Below, one piece after another: positions 35,288 through 45,074 of a stretch of DNA of 51,204 bases; the stretch's first letter is position 1; each line of letters begins with the position of its first letter. The stretch comes from Methanobacteriota archaeon. Its GTDB lineage: Archaea; Thermoplasmatota; Poseidoniia; Poseidoniales; Thalassarchaeaceae. Position numbers and translations under genes: made by a program. A model generated the notes under the pieces. That model had not been told where the DNA came from, ran no database searches, and saw nothing but the letters and a program-made list of their open reading frames with translations. Location of the stretch: positions 1-51,204 of the forward strand of contig JAERSV010000018.1 of NCBI GenBank assembly GCA_016845345.1, read 5' to 3'.

Positions 35288-36466
35288 GTGAGTAGCACCT
35301 CGCACATTCTAATGAGCGACCTAACGGCAGATGAAAGAGGGCGCTACGCGCGCCACCTCATTCTTCCTGATGTTGGTATTGAAGGCCAGCAGAAATTGAA
35401 GGATGCAAGCGTTTGTGTCATCGGTGCTGGCGGATTGGGATCGCCAGCACTTCTCTATCTTGCAGCGGCTGGAATTGGTCGTATCGGAATTGTTGACGAT
35501 GATTTAGTCGATTTAACCAATCTACAACGCCAAATCATCCATTCAAACACCGCGATCGGAGAAGCAAAGGCTGAATCTGCTGCCCGCAGGATTTCTGAAC
35601 TAAATCCAGAAATCACTGTTGATATCCACAACTGTAGACTCGGCATTGAAAATGCCCTTGAAATCCTAGCAGAATATGATGTAATTGTTGATGGGGTTGA
35701 CAACATTCCAACCCGCTACATTATTTCTGACGCGTGTGAGATATTAGGGAAACCTTGGGTCTATGGGAGCATTTTCCGATTTGAAGGACAAACCTCTCTG
35801 TTCAACCATTTGGGAGGACCAAATTATCGTGACCTTTTTCCTGACCCACCACCCCCCGAGGCTGTCCCCTCCTGTGCTGAGGCTGGAGTGCTAGGTGTTT
35901 TACCCGGTGTAATCGGGTCTATTCAGGCAACTGAGGCTCTGAAAGTGATTCTTGGAATCGGCGAAACATTGTCTGGTAAATTGCTTATTTATGATGCAAA
36001 AAACCTCGACTTCAAGACCTTAAAAGTTGGTGATTTACCAGCCCGTGAGCCAGTAACAAAACTGACTCTCTTGGATGCATATTGTGAAACAAAATCAACT
36101 ACTAACTCAACCCCCTCTAATCCTGACTTTCCAGCACCCGGTTTAGGCTCAATACGGCCAGATGAATTTGTTGAGAAATTGGATGAAGGTTGGCAACCAT
36201 ATTTGCTAGATGTTAGGGGCGCCAATGAAGCAGAGATTGTTACCTTGCCTGGAACCGATGCTAGAATTGGCATGATGTCATTGTTGACAAAAATCCACGA
36301 ATTACCAAAAGACCGCGATATCGTTGTCTATTGTCGCACAGGTGTGCGCTCTCTTACGGCAACTCATGCCATCAAAAATGCTGGATTTCCCCACGCTATT
36401 CTCAATCTCAGCGGCGGAGTCCACGCGTGGTCAGACCTCTTGGATTCCACTATCCCGAAGTATTGA
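35288..36466 (+). CDS. MoeB/ThiF-family adenylyltransferase fused to a rhodanese domain
   Basis: 392 aa from GTG 35288; ATG 35312 is equally possible. The E1-like domain (about 10-250) has the nucleotide motif GAGGLGS (46-52), the DDDLVDLTNLQRQ segment and PSCAEAGVLG (194-203). The C-terminal rhodanese domain (about 290-390) holds the active Cys in CRTGVRS (349-355). This design activates the C-terminus of ubiquitin-like sulfur carriers for molybdopterin, thiamine or tRNA thiolation. The zinc cysteines usual in MoeB are missing: GPNYRDLF stands where CxxC is expected, and the second pair is absent. Confidence 0.88.
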   Translation: MSSTSHILMSDLTADERGRYARHLILPDVGIEGQQKLKDASVCVIGAGGLGSPALLYLAAAGIGRIGIVDDDLVDLTNLQRQIIHSNTAIGEAKAESAARRISELNPEITVDIHNCRLGIENALEILAEYDVIVDGVDNIPTRYIISDACEILGKPWVYGSIFRFEGQTSLFNHLGGPNYRDLFPDPPPPEAVPSCAEAGVLGVLPGVIGSIQATEALKVILGIGETLSGKLLIYDAKNLDFKTLKVGDLPAREPVTKLTLLDAYCETKSTTNSTPSNPDFPAPGLGSIRPDEFVEKLDEGWQPYLLDVRGANEAEIVTLPGTDARIGMMSLLTKIHELPKDRDIVVYCRTGVRSLTATHAIKNAGFPHAILNLSGGVHAWSDLLDSTIPKY

Positions 36467-36509
36467 GGGCTGTAAGGTTGAAGGCATCCCGGCTGTACGC
36501 TCCTCTTGA

Positions 36510-37487
36510 ATGGCATCTGTCATAGTGGCTGATGAGAACGAAGGGCGGCGTAATCTGCTTGCTGGTTCTATCGAGCGAGCCGGTTACGATGTTACCCGAA
36601 CTGCGACCCTTAGACAGTGTGAAGGTACTGCTTTGGCAACTATGCCAGATGTAGTACTAATGAACAGTGATTGGAAATCTGGCGACGCAGTTGACACCGC
36701 TAGTAAATTGACTTCTGATCCCGAATTCGACTTGAAATGCCGAGTCGTGATTATGTCTGGCGACTCTGGTTCTGAATACCTAATGTCTGCCGCACAGGCT
36801 GGAGTTTCAGAAGTCTTAGCAAAACCAGTTGATATGAATAAACTACTCAGTCAACTGACAAAACACGCTAACAAGTTGTTTGTGCCGCCGCCTGCAGATG
36901 TCAACAAAGGCTCAAAAGGCGGCTATTTTGACATCCAAGTCACCGCAGGTGACCCCTCTTGGAGTCTTCCAATTCTTGAACAATTATTGGGTGAAGACTC
37001 ACTGGATGATGATTTCGTCAGTGAAATCATGACTAAAGTTGAATCTCAACTTGATGGATTTGAGGACCTTGATTCAGAAACCCTGAAAACTATTCTAAGA
37101 ACTACTTTTGACGCGCTAATTTTAGACGCAACTGAGGAACATGGCGAAGGTGAGGAATCACAACGCATGAGCCGATTAGAGGAGGCTCTAGACCGGCAAG
37201 CCGAGCACCTTGAGGAGGTCTTGGAGGCAGCACTTGACCCGGTGTTGGACGAACAACCTGAAAAAGTTGCACTACTAACCGAAGAGACAGGCCTAATTCC
37301 TACTGACCCTGATGCACTAAACATGACTGTGCGCACTCTTGAGATACTCCACGAACTTCTTTGGGAAATTGGAATACCCGGGCGATTAGCCGATTCTACA
37401 CTCACACATCGAGTTGAAGACGCTGTGGTTTTGGCTCAAGACGCAAAGGAAGCACTTGAGGGCTTCCTGCCTGAAAATGAAGATTAA
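36510..37487 (+). CDS. Response-regulator-like receiver protein with altered phosphorylation site and long acidic C-terminus
   Basis: 325 aa. Residues 1-122 form a CheY-like receiver: IVADENEGRR holds the acidic pair (8-9), VIMSGDSGS the Ser/Thr position and EVLAKPVD the Lys. The residue expected to be the phospho-accepting Asp is Asn (N52, VVLMNSDW). The remaining 200 residues are acidic and helical, with no DNA-binding or enzymatic motif I recognise. It may be a phosphorylation-independent switch or scaffold. No histidine kinase is in the window. Confidence 0.75.
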   Translation: MASVIVADENEGRRNLLAGSIERAGYDVTRTATLRQCEGTALATMPDVVLMNSDWKSGDAVDTASKLTSDPEFDLKCRVVIMSGDSGSEYLMSAAQAGVSEVLAKPVDMNKLLSQLTKHANKLFVPPPADVNKGSKGGYFDIQVTAGDPSWSLPILEQLLGEDSLDDDFVSEIMTKVESQLDGFEDLDSETLKTILRTTFDALILDATEEHGEGEESQRMSRLEEALDRQAEHLEEVLEAALDPVLDEQPEKVALLTEETGLIPTDPDALNMTVRTLEILHELLWEIGIPGRLADSTLTHRVEDAVVLAQDAKEALEGFLPENED

Positions 37488-37542
37488 CTTACGAATGAAT
37501 TGAAGGCTGACTTCACCTCGCAGTAGTTAGGAGGAATGAGTT

Positions 37543-40143
37543 GTGGGTGAACAAGATGGCTTGCCACCAATTTGGGGTGCCAATTGGGAACCCAAATTCC
37601 ACCTCGAATTTTCTTCGCCACTTACAGTGGCGGATGCCCGCTCAATGATGATGACTGAAGTCGCTCAACAACAGGATGGGCATCTACGAGTATTCGCCTT
37701 TATCTGGGATGAAATGACCACTGATGTTGAGAGTTGGGATGGGAAAGAATTCCACGAATTTTCTTCACAATTATGTGAACGAATCAGTGGAAATCTAAGT
37801 CGCCGCTCAGAAGAAGAATTAACTGAATCTGTTTCTGCTGACGAAGTAATACCAAGGCGTAGCGGCGAGTTACACCTTCAGCGACGCACAAATCGATTTG
37901 TCATTGACTTGCGGCTCGCATTTCGCAGAATCGCTCACCTTCAGTCAGTAACTATTGAGCAGCGACTTGTTTGGCAACGGTGGATGCAACGCACTCGAAA
38001 CCTTGACAATCATCTCAAAGACCTGTTTATGGATGGGCTTGAGACACCTGATGGTGGCAAGTTTGGTGGCAAAGGTTTCCGCTCAACATGGCAAGAAGCA
38101 GTTGTTGCTTGTGCTAGTGCATTAACTCGAGCAATCGACCAACCATCTGGTCAACGCCACGCTGGTGACATAGTTGCCCCAATGATTCGAGACGTTGGCC
38201 TTGCTCTATCAATGGGTCAAACCCCTGCTGAGATTTTTGCCGCACAGGTAGGAAAATCACAATCCTTGATGAGTGGGGGCAACGAAAATGCTGGTGGACG
38301 TGATTTACATATTGGCAATTGGCCAATTGGTGTTTTGCCGCCAACCGCTCCTTTACCAATTGCCTCGGCCACAACTACTGGAATTGCTCTCGCTAGCCAG
38401 CGAATGGAATTAGACCGATTCCAACTTGCACCAGTTGGCGAAGGATGTTCAAGCAGTGGTGAATTTTGGGAAGCACTCAATTTTGCTGGCGCTAGAGGAT
38501 TGCCGATAGCATACATGATCCAAAACAACCAAATTGCATTGGACACGTTTCCAGCCGCGCAAAACAATGCTGAACTGTGGGCTGATAAAGGCAAAGCAGT
38601 TGGGCTACCATCTTGGACAATTGATGGCTCAGACCCAGCCGCTTTCTATGCTTCAACCGCCACCGCTCGTGAATTTGCATTAACAGGTGGCGGGCCCACT
38701 CTAATCCATGTTGAGACAATGCGTGGCTGTGGCCATGCACACCATCACGATGACCTTTACCTCGGTGCAGAAAGTGGTAATCCTCCCGGTTACGTAAACC
38801 GTGAACTGTTAGCCTATTGGGAAGAAAAAGACCCACTCCCCAATCATCGCTCCTTACTCAAGAAACTCGGGGTTGAGGTGGAAGAACTAGAGCGTATTGA
38901 ACAAGAGGAAAAATCCCATGTTGATGAGGCACGAGACACGCTAAATGACATGCTTTGGCCAGAAGGGGAAAGTGTAACCACGGGAATAACCAGTTTTCAC
39001 GACTCAGACAGCCATGCTGACCAACTCTCAAGACTGACCGGAAAAGTTGGGGATGAAACATCTGAGACTACTGTTTCTTCGGGTGAACTCTATGTTGAGT
39101 TTACATCTGAAACCGGTTCATCTTCTTTCAGCCGTGCGATTCAGCAAGGCATGGTAGCCATTGCTGAGCGTTGGGGTAGCCGCACCGTGTTCATGGGTGA
39201 AGACATGGAGGTTGCTGGCGCCTTTGGCATGAATTTACCTCTGAAAGCCAAAGGCCATGGTGATTTATTGCTTGATATGCCTCTGTCAGAGGCGATTATC
39301 ATTCATGCCGCCACCGGTGCGGCTTTGGCGGGAATGCGGCCGGTGGCTGAAATCCAGTTTGGTGGATTCGCGGCCTTAGCGATGAATCCACTGATTAACA
39401 ACGCCGCGCAATTAAGATGGCGCTGGGGCGCTGATGTCCCACTCGTTGTTAGAATCCCACTTGGTGGCAAAACTCGCTCAGGACCATTCCATGCAAACAT
39501 GATTGAGTCATGGTTCGCCAATGATCCTGGACTGACAATTCTGTTCCCATCAACTCCTCAAGACGCCTACGATATGCTAATTGAAGCAGCAGCACTACCC
39601 GACCCAGTCGTGTTCCTCGAACATATCGGAATGTATGGACTCAGAGGTGGTTTGACTGGTTGGGGCGACAACATCAATCAAATGATAGACAAGGATAGTG
39701 TGCTAAAACATCTTGATTCTGGCACTGGTCAATTCAAAATTGGTAAAGCAAACATCGTACGAGGTGGTGAAAATGCAACTATCATCACCTATGGGGCGAT
39801 GGTTCATGTTGCCCTTAAAGCAGCACAAATATTAGCTGCTGACGGAATCGAAATTGAAATCGTTGACCTGCGAACAATCCTGCCTTTCGATGCCGCTACA
39901 TGCATACAATCAGTCAAGAAAACTGGCCGTTTCATCGTGCTACAAGAGGCACAATACACTGGTGGATTTGGCCACACGATTTCAAGTCGCATCCAAGAAG
40001 AAGCGTTCTACCATCTTGAGTCATCCCCAATAGTGGTCGGAGCATTGGATACACCTGTACCATTTTCACCGACTCTAGAAGACCACAGCATCCCAGATGT
40101 TGATTTAGTGATTCAACACCTCAGAAACATCTGTTCAAACTGA
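37543..40143 (+). CDS. 2-oxoacid dehydrogenase E1 component, alpha and beta fused
   Basis: 866 aa with a GTG start and AGGAGG eight nt upstream. Residues 1-135 are an unrecognised N-terminal region. The alpha part (about 136-480) has the TPP site VGEGCSSSGEFWEALNFAG and QNNQIALDT (327-335), with Glu in place of Asp in the usual GDG. The beta part (about 507-866) begins ELYVEFTSETGSSSFSRAI and includes VFMGEDMEVAGAFG and the C-terminal transketolase domain. It decarboxylates branched-chain 2-oxoacids or pyruvate. The E2 and E3 genes are not here. Confidence 0.88.
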   Translation: MGEQDGLPPIWGANWEPKFHLEFSSPLTVADARSMMMTEVAQQQDGHLRVFAFIWDEMTTDVESWDGKEFHEFSSQLCERISGNLSRRSEEELTESVSADEVIPRRSGELHLQRRTNRFVIDLRLAFRRIAHLQSVTIEQRLVWQRWMQRTRNLDNHLKDLFMDGLETPDGGKFGGKGFRSTWQEAVVACASALTRAIDQPSGQRHAGDIVAPMIRDVGLALSMGQTPAEIFAAQVGKSQSLMSGGNENAGGRDLHIGNWPIGVLPPTAPLPIASATTTGIALASQRMELDRFQLAPVGEGCSSSGEFWEALNFAGARGLPIAYMIQNNQIALDTFPAAQNNAELWADKGKAVGLPSWTIDGSDPAAFYASTATAREFALTGGGPTLIHVETMRGCGHAHHHDDLYLGAESGNPPGYVNRELLAYWEEKDPLPNHRSLLKKLGVEVEELERIEQEEKSHVDEARDTLNDMLWPEGESVTTGITSFHDSDSHADQLSRLTGKVGDETSETTVSSGELYVEFTSETGSSSFSRAIQQGMVAIAERWGSRTVFMGEDMEVAGAFGMNLPLKAKGHGDLLLDMPLSEAIIIHAATGAALAGMRPVAEIQFGGFAALAMNPLINNAAQLRWRWGADVPLVVRIPLGGKTRSGPFHANMIESWFANDPGLTILFPSTPQDAYDMLIEAAALPDPVVFLEHIGMYGLRGGLTGWGDNINQMIDKDSVLKHLDSGTGQFKIGKANIVRGGENATIITYGAMVHVALKAAQILAADGIEIEIVDLRTILPFDAATCIQSVKKTGRFIVLQEAQYTGGFGHTISSRIQEEAFYHLESSPIVVGALDTPVPFSPTLEDHSIPDVDLVIQHLRNICSN

Positions 40144-40202
40144 GAAAATTTGAGGCGATAGTGTATTGTGGTAATGGTGTTAGCGCAGGCTAGGTTTGAG
40201 GC

Positions 40203-41408
40203 ATGTCCGAGGATGAGAACAGCGACCTTGAGCAGAGTGCTGAACCCGAGCAAGAGAGCACACCAAATCGACCTTTTCAGAACAGAAAAGCGCGCGGGAT
40301 TCTCTCACTTTTTATGTGGAATCAAGTCTTGATTATCGCTTCATTATTCCTTGCTATGATGGGTTTACAGACAATCACTGCAGGTGACCATAGTATTCCA
40401 GGAATGGCTGTCAGTGGCTTCTTTCTCTTGCTTGCAATTGGACTTCTAATCACTTCAGCAGACTTCTTCGTAGAAGGTGCAAAAGGATTGGCTCGCCGTG
40501 TTGGAATTGCTGAAATCGTTATTGGGTTGACAATTGTCTCTCTAGGTACTTCACTGCCAGAGATTTTGATTTCAACTCAGGCAGCATGGGAAGCATATCT
40601 AAATCCCTGTCAAGTAGGATCTGCTGATTGTGCTACCGATTTTGCTCTTGGCAACATCTATGGTTCAGTTTTAGTGCAAATCACGCTGATTCTTGGAATC
40701 GTTGTTATTGTAAGACCAATGAAGGTGAAACCAGACTGGATCAAGCGAGATGGAACAATGATGTTCGTTGCTGTCCTTCTGCTTTCAATGCTCATCATAA
40801 TCGATGGTGATTTGAACCGCATTGAAGGAGCATTGCTCTGTTTGCTCTATGTTTTCTATATCACATATTTAGTGCAACACAGGGACAAAATACGTAGTGA
40901 AGAATTTGAAATGATTGAAGATATACGTAGTGAAAGTGGATTTGAAATGAATTGGACTGGTGCAACTTATTTCGTGATGTTGATTATTGGCTTAGGCTTA
41001 GCAATGTTTGCTTCAGCAAGAGTTGTTGAATCAGCAGCCAATATTGCCGTCGAATTAGGGGTTCCATCCGCAGTTGTAGGAACAACGTTGGCAGCAATCG
41101 GAACCTCAGTCCCAGAATTAGCAGTTGCAATTTTAGCCGCGCGAAAGAGCACTGGGGTCGCTGTTGGAACTCTAATCGGCTCAAACATCACCGACCCGCT
41201 CCTATCTGTAGGATTAGCCGCATTGGTAAATCCAATTACGGTACACAACACTAGTCTATTCTACCAACTAATATTCCCTGCAACTCTGTTTTGTACAGCC
41301 CTTGCATTAGTATTCATGTGGACTGATTTCAAGTTCAACCGTCAAGAAGGTGGAATTTTAATTAGTTGTTATGCTGTTTTCATAATGTTACTTTACTATC
41401 TTACATAG
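40203..41408 (+). CDS. Cation/Ca2+ exchanger family membrane transporter
   Basis: 401 aa with about ten to eleven membrane helices after an acidic, polar N-terminus of roughly 40 residues. Both alpha repeats of the CaCA superfamily are present: GLTIVSLGTSLPEILIST with GNIYGSVLVQ, and AAIGTSVPELAVAI with GTLIGSNITDPLLS, carrying the transport Glu residues. It probably exchanges Na+ for Ca2+ across the cell membrane; H+ coupling cannot be excluded. It follows the E1 gene by 59 nt. Confidence 0.92.
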   Translation: MSEDENSDLEQSAEPEQESTPNRPFQNRKARGILSLFMWNQVLIIASLFLAMMGLQTITAGDHSIPGMAVSGFFLLLAIGLLITSADFFVEGAKGLARRVGIAEIVIGLTIVSLGTSLPEILISTQAAWEAYLNPCQVGSADCATDFALGNIYGSVLVQITLILGIVVIVRPMKVKPDWIKRDGTMMFVAVLLLSMLIIIDGDLNRIEGALLCLLYVFYITYLVQHRDKIRSEEFEMIEDIRSESGFEMNWTGATYFVMLIIGLGLAMFASARVVESAANIAVELGVPSAVVGTTLAAIGTSVPELAVAILAARKSTGVAVGTLIGSNITDPLLSVGLAALVNPITVHNTSLFYQLIFPATLFCTALALVFMWTDFKFNRQEGGILISCYAVFIMLLYYLT

Positions 41409-41449
41409 CGCTAACTCGATGGTAAATAAATGCCAATAGTAAAGGCATA

Positions 41450-42610
41450 ATGACCTCTCCCCCAAACATGGTTGAGTTCTCTCTGTCTGAGGAAGATGAG
41501 ATGTTACGTGACCTTGCTCACGAATTTGCAGAGACTGAACTGCGCCCAAACTCGGAGCACTGGGACAATAATCGTGAATACCCGCGCGAGGCAATTCGCC
41601 TATGCCATGAAACTGGTTTAACAAATTTGCACGTACCCGAATCCCATGGTGGAATGGGAATGGGTGTGATGACTGAAGTGATTGTTCAGGAGGAACTTGC
41701 ATGGGGTGACCCAGGATTTGCAACTGCGGCCTACGCCAATGGTTTGACTGGCGCGCCAATCATCACTGGTGGGACTGAGGAACAGAAAGAAAAGTACCTC
41801 GGGATGCTAGTCAACGATGGTGCACTTTGCTCTTATTGTGTTACCGAACCAGTTGCTGGAAGCGACGTTCAGGGAATCAATACAAATGCGGTACTGGATG
41901 GTGATCACTACATACTTAACGGTACAAAAATGTTCATCACTGGAGCGAAATTTGCAGATTGGTTTTTTGTTCTTGCATACACCGATAAGGAGGCTGGCTA
42001 CAAAGGAATGTCAGGCTTCATCGTTGAATCTAATTGGGAAGGAGTCAGTATTGGTAAGAAAGAAGATGTCATGGGGCAACGTTGCTCCGATACTCGCTCA
42101 GTGATTTTCGATAATGTGAAAGTGCCAGTGGAAAACCTTGTTGGAGGCAAAGAAGGAAATGGCTGGTTCAATGCAATGAGCGCTTTTGACCTCTCAAGAC
42201 CCTGTGTTTCCGCACACGCGGTAGGAGTTGCTCGAGCGGCTTACGAACATGCACTTGCCTACTCTCTAGAGAGAGAGGCTTTTGGTAAACCAATTTTCAA
42301 TCACCAAATGATTATGGCAAAACTCGCTGATATGAAGACAAAAATTGAGGCAGGCAGAATGTTGGTATGGAAATCTGCTTGGCTTGCTGATAATGGTCAA
42401 CCGAATACCGAAGCAGCCGCTCACGCCAAGCGTTTTTGCGCTGATATGGCAACTGAAATTACTATTGAAGCCGTGCAAATTTTTGGCGGATATGGATATT
42501 CAGAGGAATACCCAGTTGCTAGATTGATGAGAGCCGCAAAGGTCTTCCAAATCTACGAAGGTGCTTCTGAAATCCAGAGACTCATCATAGGCCGTGAAAT
42601 TACTCGCTGA
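41450..42610 (+). CDS. Acyl-CoA dehydrogenase
   Basis: 386 aa, standard length. FAD enzyme of beta-oxidation or branched-chain amino acid breakdown. YCVTEPVAGSDVQGINTNA is the FAD-binding signature, AFGKPIFNHQMI precedes the C-terminal helical domain, and IYEGASEIQRLIIGREI holds the Glu expected to be catalytic in short/medium-chain enzymes. The nearby branched-chain-type E1 gene agrees with amino acid or fatty acid catabolism. Its chain-length preference cannot be read. Confidence 0.93.
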   Translation: MTSPPNMVEFSLSEEDEMLRDLAHEFAETELRPNSEHWDNNREYPREAIRLCHETGLTNLHVPESHGGMGMGVMTEVIVQEELAWGDPGFATAAYANGLTGAPIITGGTEEQKEKYLGMLVNDGALCSYCVTEPVAGSDVQGINTNAVLDGDHYILNGTKMFITGAKFADWFFVLAYTDKEAGYKGMSGFIVESNWEGVSIGKKEDVMGQRCSDTRSVIFDNVKVPVENLVGGKEGNGWFNAMSAFDLSRPCVSAHAVGVARAAYEHALAYSLEREAFGKPIFNHQMIMAKLADMKTKIEAGRMLVWKSAWLADNGQPNTEAAAHAKRFCADMATEITIEAVQIFGGYGYSEEYPVARLMRAAKVFQIYEGASEIQRLIIGREITR

Positions 42611-42659
42611 ATAATTGTACGGACACGGGTTAATATCCTCAGGCAGGCAGCCAACCCTC

Positions 42660-43022
42660 ATGCACGAAAGTATCAACGTCCTTGGCACCGACCTTGCACC
42701 ATGCTCAATGGACCCTCTAACAGGTTGGTTTCGTGATGGTTGTTGTAACACTGACAAGACGGACCGTGGTCTCCACGTTGTTTGTTGTATTTTAACCGAA
42801 GAATTCCTAGAATTCGCTCGCTCAAAGGGTAACGATTTGATCACCCCCGCGCCTCAGTTTAACTTCCCAGGACTTGTGCCGGGTGACAGGTGGTGTGTGT
42901 GCGCTCAAACATGGATGGATGCAGCAGAAGAAGGAGTAGCATGCCCTGTTAGCCTAGAGTGCACCCACGAAGAGGCATTAGCAATCATTCCTCTTGACAT
43001 ATTGGAAGCACATGGTGAATGA
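42660..43022 (+). CDS. DUF2237 family protein
   Basis: About 120 aa from ATG 42660; a TTG at 42615 extends the frame without support. The full family pattern is present: NVLGTDLAPCSMDPLTG, FRDGCCNTDKTDRGLH, VCCILTEEFLEFARSKGNDL and PGDRWCVCAQTW. The many conserved Cys suggest metal or redox chemistry, but the role is unknown. The stop lies 10 nt before the DUF255 gene start, so they are probably cotranscribed. Confidence 0.85.
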   Translation: MHESINVLGTDLAPCSMDPLTGWFRDGCCNTDKTDRGLHVVCCILTEEFLEFARSKGNDLITPAPQFNFPGLVPGDRWCVCAQTWMDAAEEGVACPVSLECTHEEALAIIPLDILEAHGE

Positions 43023-43032
43023 GGCTGTGAAT

Positions 43033-45042
43033 ATGGCCAAACAAGAGCCTACAAACCGATTGTCAGAATGTACATCACCTTACCTTCTACAACACGCATC
43101 AAATCCAGTTGCGTGGCAACCTTGGGACGAGACAGCAATTGAAATGGCTCGTGAAATGGATCGCCCATTGTTAGTCTCAATCGGTTATGCCGCATGTCAC
43201 TGGTGTCATGTGATGGAGCATGAATCATTTGATGATGAGCAAACTGCCGCCTTGATGAATGAAAAATTAGTTTGCATCAAAGTCGATAGGGAGGAACGCC
43301 CCGATGTTGATGCCCTTTACATGGCCGCTTGCCAAGTGATGACTGGCCAAGGAGGATGGCCACTCAACGCCTTTCTCGACCCACATACACTGAAACCATT
43401 CTTTGCTGGAACGTACTTCCCACCTAAACAAGGCTATGGAAGACCATCTTGGCCTCAGTTAGTTATCGCCATGAGTGACGCATGGAGTGGGCAACGAGAA
43501 AGTCTAGTCAATAACTCAGATATGATAATTGAGCACATCAATAAAATGACTGCAAACTCAAGTAGTGATGAAGTCGACCTAAAAGAACTAATTGATGTGG
43601 TGACTGAAGGTTCAGTACAACATTCATTGAAAATATTTGATGCAATAAATGGCGGCTTCGGAGGCGCCCCTAAGTTCCCCCACCCAATGGAACTTGAGGC
43701 TTTGCTGAGATATGGTTCTGATGACTCTAGGAAAGCAGTTGAAATATCACTACGTTATATGTCCGAAAGAGGATTATTTGACCATCTTGGAGGCGGTTGG
43801 CACCGATACTGTGTTGACATTGCTTGGGCAGTACCACACTTTGAGAAAATGCTGTATGATAATGCACTTCTCTTACCTATCCACACCCGAGCATTAAGAG
43901 ATGGAGTCGGTGACAAATCTACCCATCAAAGGGTTATCCAATTAACTCTTGAATGGCTAAAACGAGAGATGCTTGACCCTAATGGTGGGGTTTGGTCAAC
44001 TTTAGATGCAGATTCAGATGATGGTACAGGGCACAACGAGGAAGGCGCATTCTATGTCTGGACCACCGAACAGGTTGAATCTGCCTTAGGAGTGCAAGAT
44101 GGTGAACTCGCTTGCTCTCGGTGGACAGTGACTAAACTAGGAAACTTTGAGAATAGTGGAAGTAGTGTGTTAGCACTTTCAGATGTTGAAGACCTTAGTC
44201 CTGAAAATGAGGAGGAAATGCGGCTTAGGTTGCTAAAAAAACGTGCAGAGCGGGCTCGACCAGGCACGGATGACAAGGTTTTGACATCTTGGAACGGCAT
44301 GCTACTCGTCGCACTTACCGAACTTGAAGGTGATTTAGCGAGTGAAATAGGTGAACATATTGTTCGAGGTTTACTTGAACGCTCAACCAATGAAGAAGGC
44401 TCAGTCTTACGTACTTGGCGCGGGAATACTGATGGTGGGCCCGGTTTTTTGGATGACTATGCATGGGCTGCACTTGGTTTGCTAAATTGGGGAATAACAA
44501 CTGATAACGAAACCTGTATCAAAAGGGCATTATCGATAACCAAGCGATTGTTGAAAGAATTCTCAGATTCAGAGGGTGGATTCTGGCTATCAACCTCTAA
44601 CCACGGTGAGTTACCAATCCGTCAACGGTGTGAAACGGACTCTGCTGTCCCCGGCTCAACCTCTATCGTTGTACGTCTTATCTCAAATCTGCTTGGAATT
44701 TGGCCTGCCCACGAAGAATCTGACTCGTGGCGTACTTGTGCTAGGGATTCGGTCTCTAAACTGAGTGACGGGCTTAAGCGGCGCGGCCCAGCATATTGGT
44801 CTCTTCTCAACGCTTCACAAGATTTGCTTAGGCCATGGGCTGTATGGCATATCCACCATGACGGCGCTGAACCAGAGGTATTGAAGCAACTACGCAGTAC
44901 TGCAGGTGACTGTCAACTTGTCATCTCAACACAGAGTTCTAGTGATGGTAAAGACAGAGGAGATGCGCCATGGATGGCTTGGCTGTGTGAAGGGATGGCC
45001 TGTAAACCACCAACCACAGAATCTTCTGATTTAATCTGGTGA
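43033..45042 (+). CDS. DUF255 thioredoxin-like/glycosidase-fold protein (YyaL/SPATA20 family)
   Basis: About 669 aa from ATG 43033 with GAGG eight nt upstream; an in-frame ATG at 42994 overlaps the previous gene. The N-terminal DUF255 domain (about 10-165) is thioredoxin-like with a CHWC redox motif (in YAACHWCHVMEHESF) and GQGGWPLNAFLDP. The rest is an (alpha/alpha)6-type barrel (LFDHLGGGWHRYCVD, VPHFEKMLYDNA) as in N-acylglucosamine epimerase-like folds. The physiological function of the family is poorly known. Confidence 0.9.
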   Translation: MAKQEPTNRLSECTSPYLLQHASNPVAWQPWDETAIEMAREMDRPLLVSIGYAACHWCHVMEHESFDDEQTAALMNEKLVCIKVDREERPDVDALYMAACQVMTGQGGWPLNAFLDPHTLKPFFAGTYFPPKQGYGRPSWPQLVIAMSDAWSGQRESLVNNSDMIIEHINKMTANSSSDEVDLKELIDVVTEGSVQHSLKIFDAINGGFGGAPKFPHPMELEALLRYGSDDSRKAVEISLRYMSERGLFDHLGGGWHRYCVDIAWAVPHFEKMLYDNALLLPIHTRALRDGVGDKSTHQRVIQLTLEWLKREMLDPNGGVWSTLDADSDDGTGHNEEGAFYVWTTEQVESALGVQDGELACSRWTVTKLGNFENSGSSVLALSDVEDLSPENEEEMRLRLLKKRAERARPGTDDKVLTSWNGMLLVALTELEGDLASEIGEHIVRGLLERSTNEEGSVLRTWRGNTDGGPGFLDDYAWAALGLLNWGITTDNETCIKRALSITKRLLKEFSDSEGGFWLSTSNHGELPIRQRCETDSAVPGSTSIVVRLISNLLGIWPAHEESDSWRTCARDSVSKLSDGLKRRGPAYWSLLNASQDLLRPWAVWHIHHDGAEPEVLKQLRSTAGDCQLVISTQSSSDGKDRGDAPWMAWLCEGMACKPPTTESSDLIW

Positions 45043-45055
45043 TTCACTCTTGATT

Positions 45056-45074
45056 TGGTAATCATCCATTACCA
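45056..45074. repeat. Perfect 7-bp inverted repeat upstream of the mocA-like gene
   Basis: TGGTAAT-CATCC-ATTACCA, seven paired bases with a 5-nt centre, lies 14 nt after the DUF255 stop and 60 nt before the mocA-like start. It could be an operator or an RNA hairpin; no T-run follows. Confidence 0.4.
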
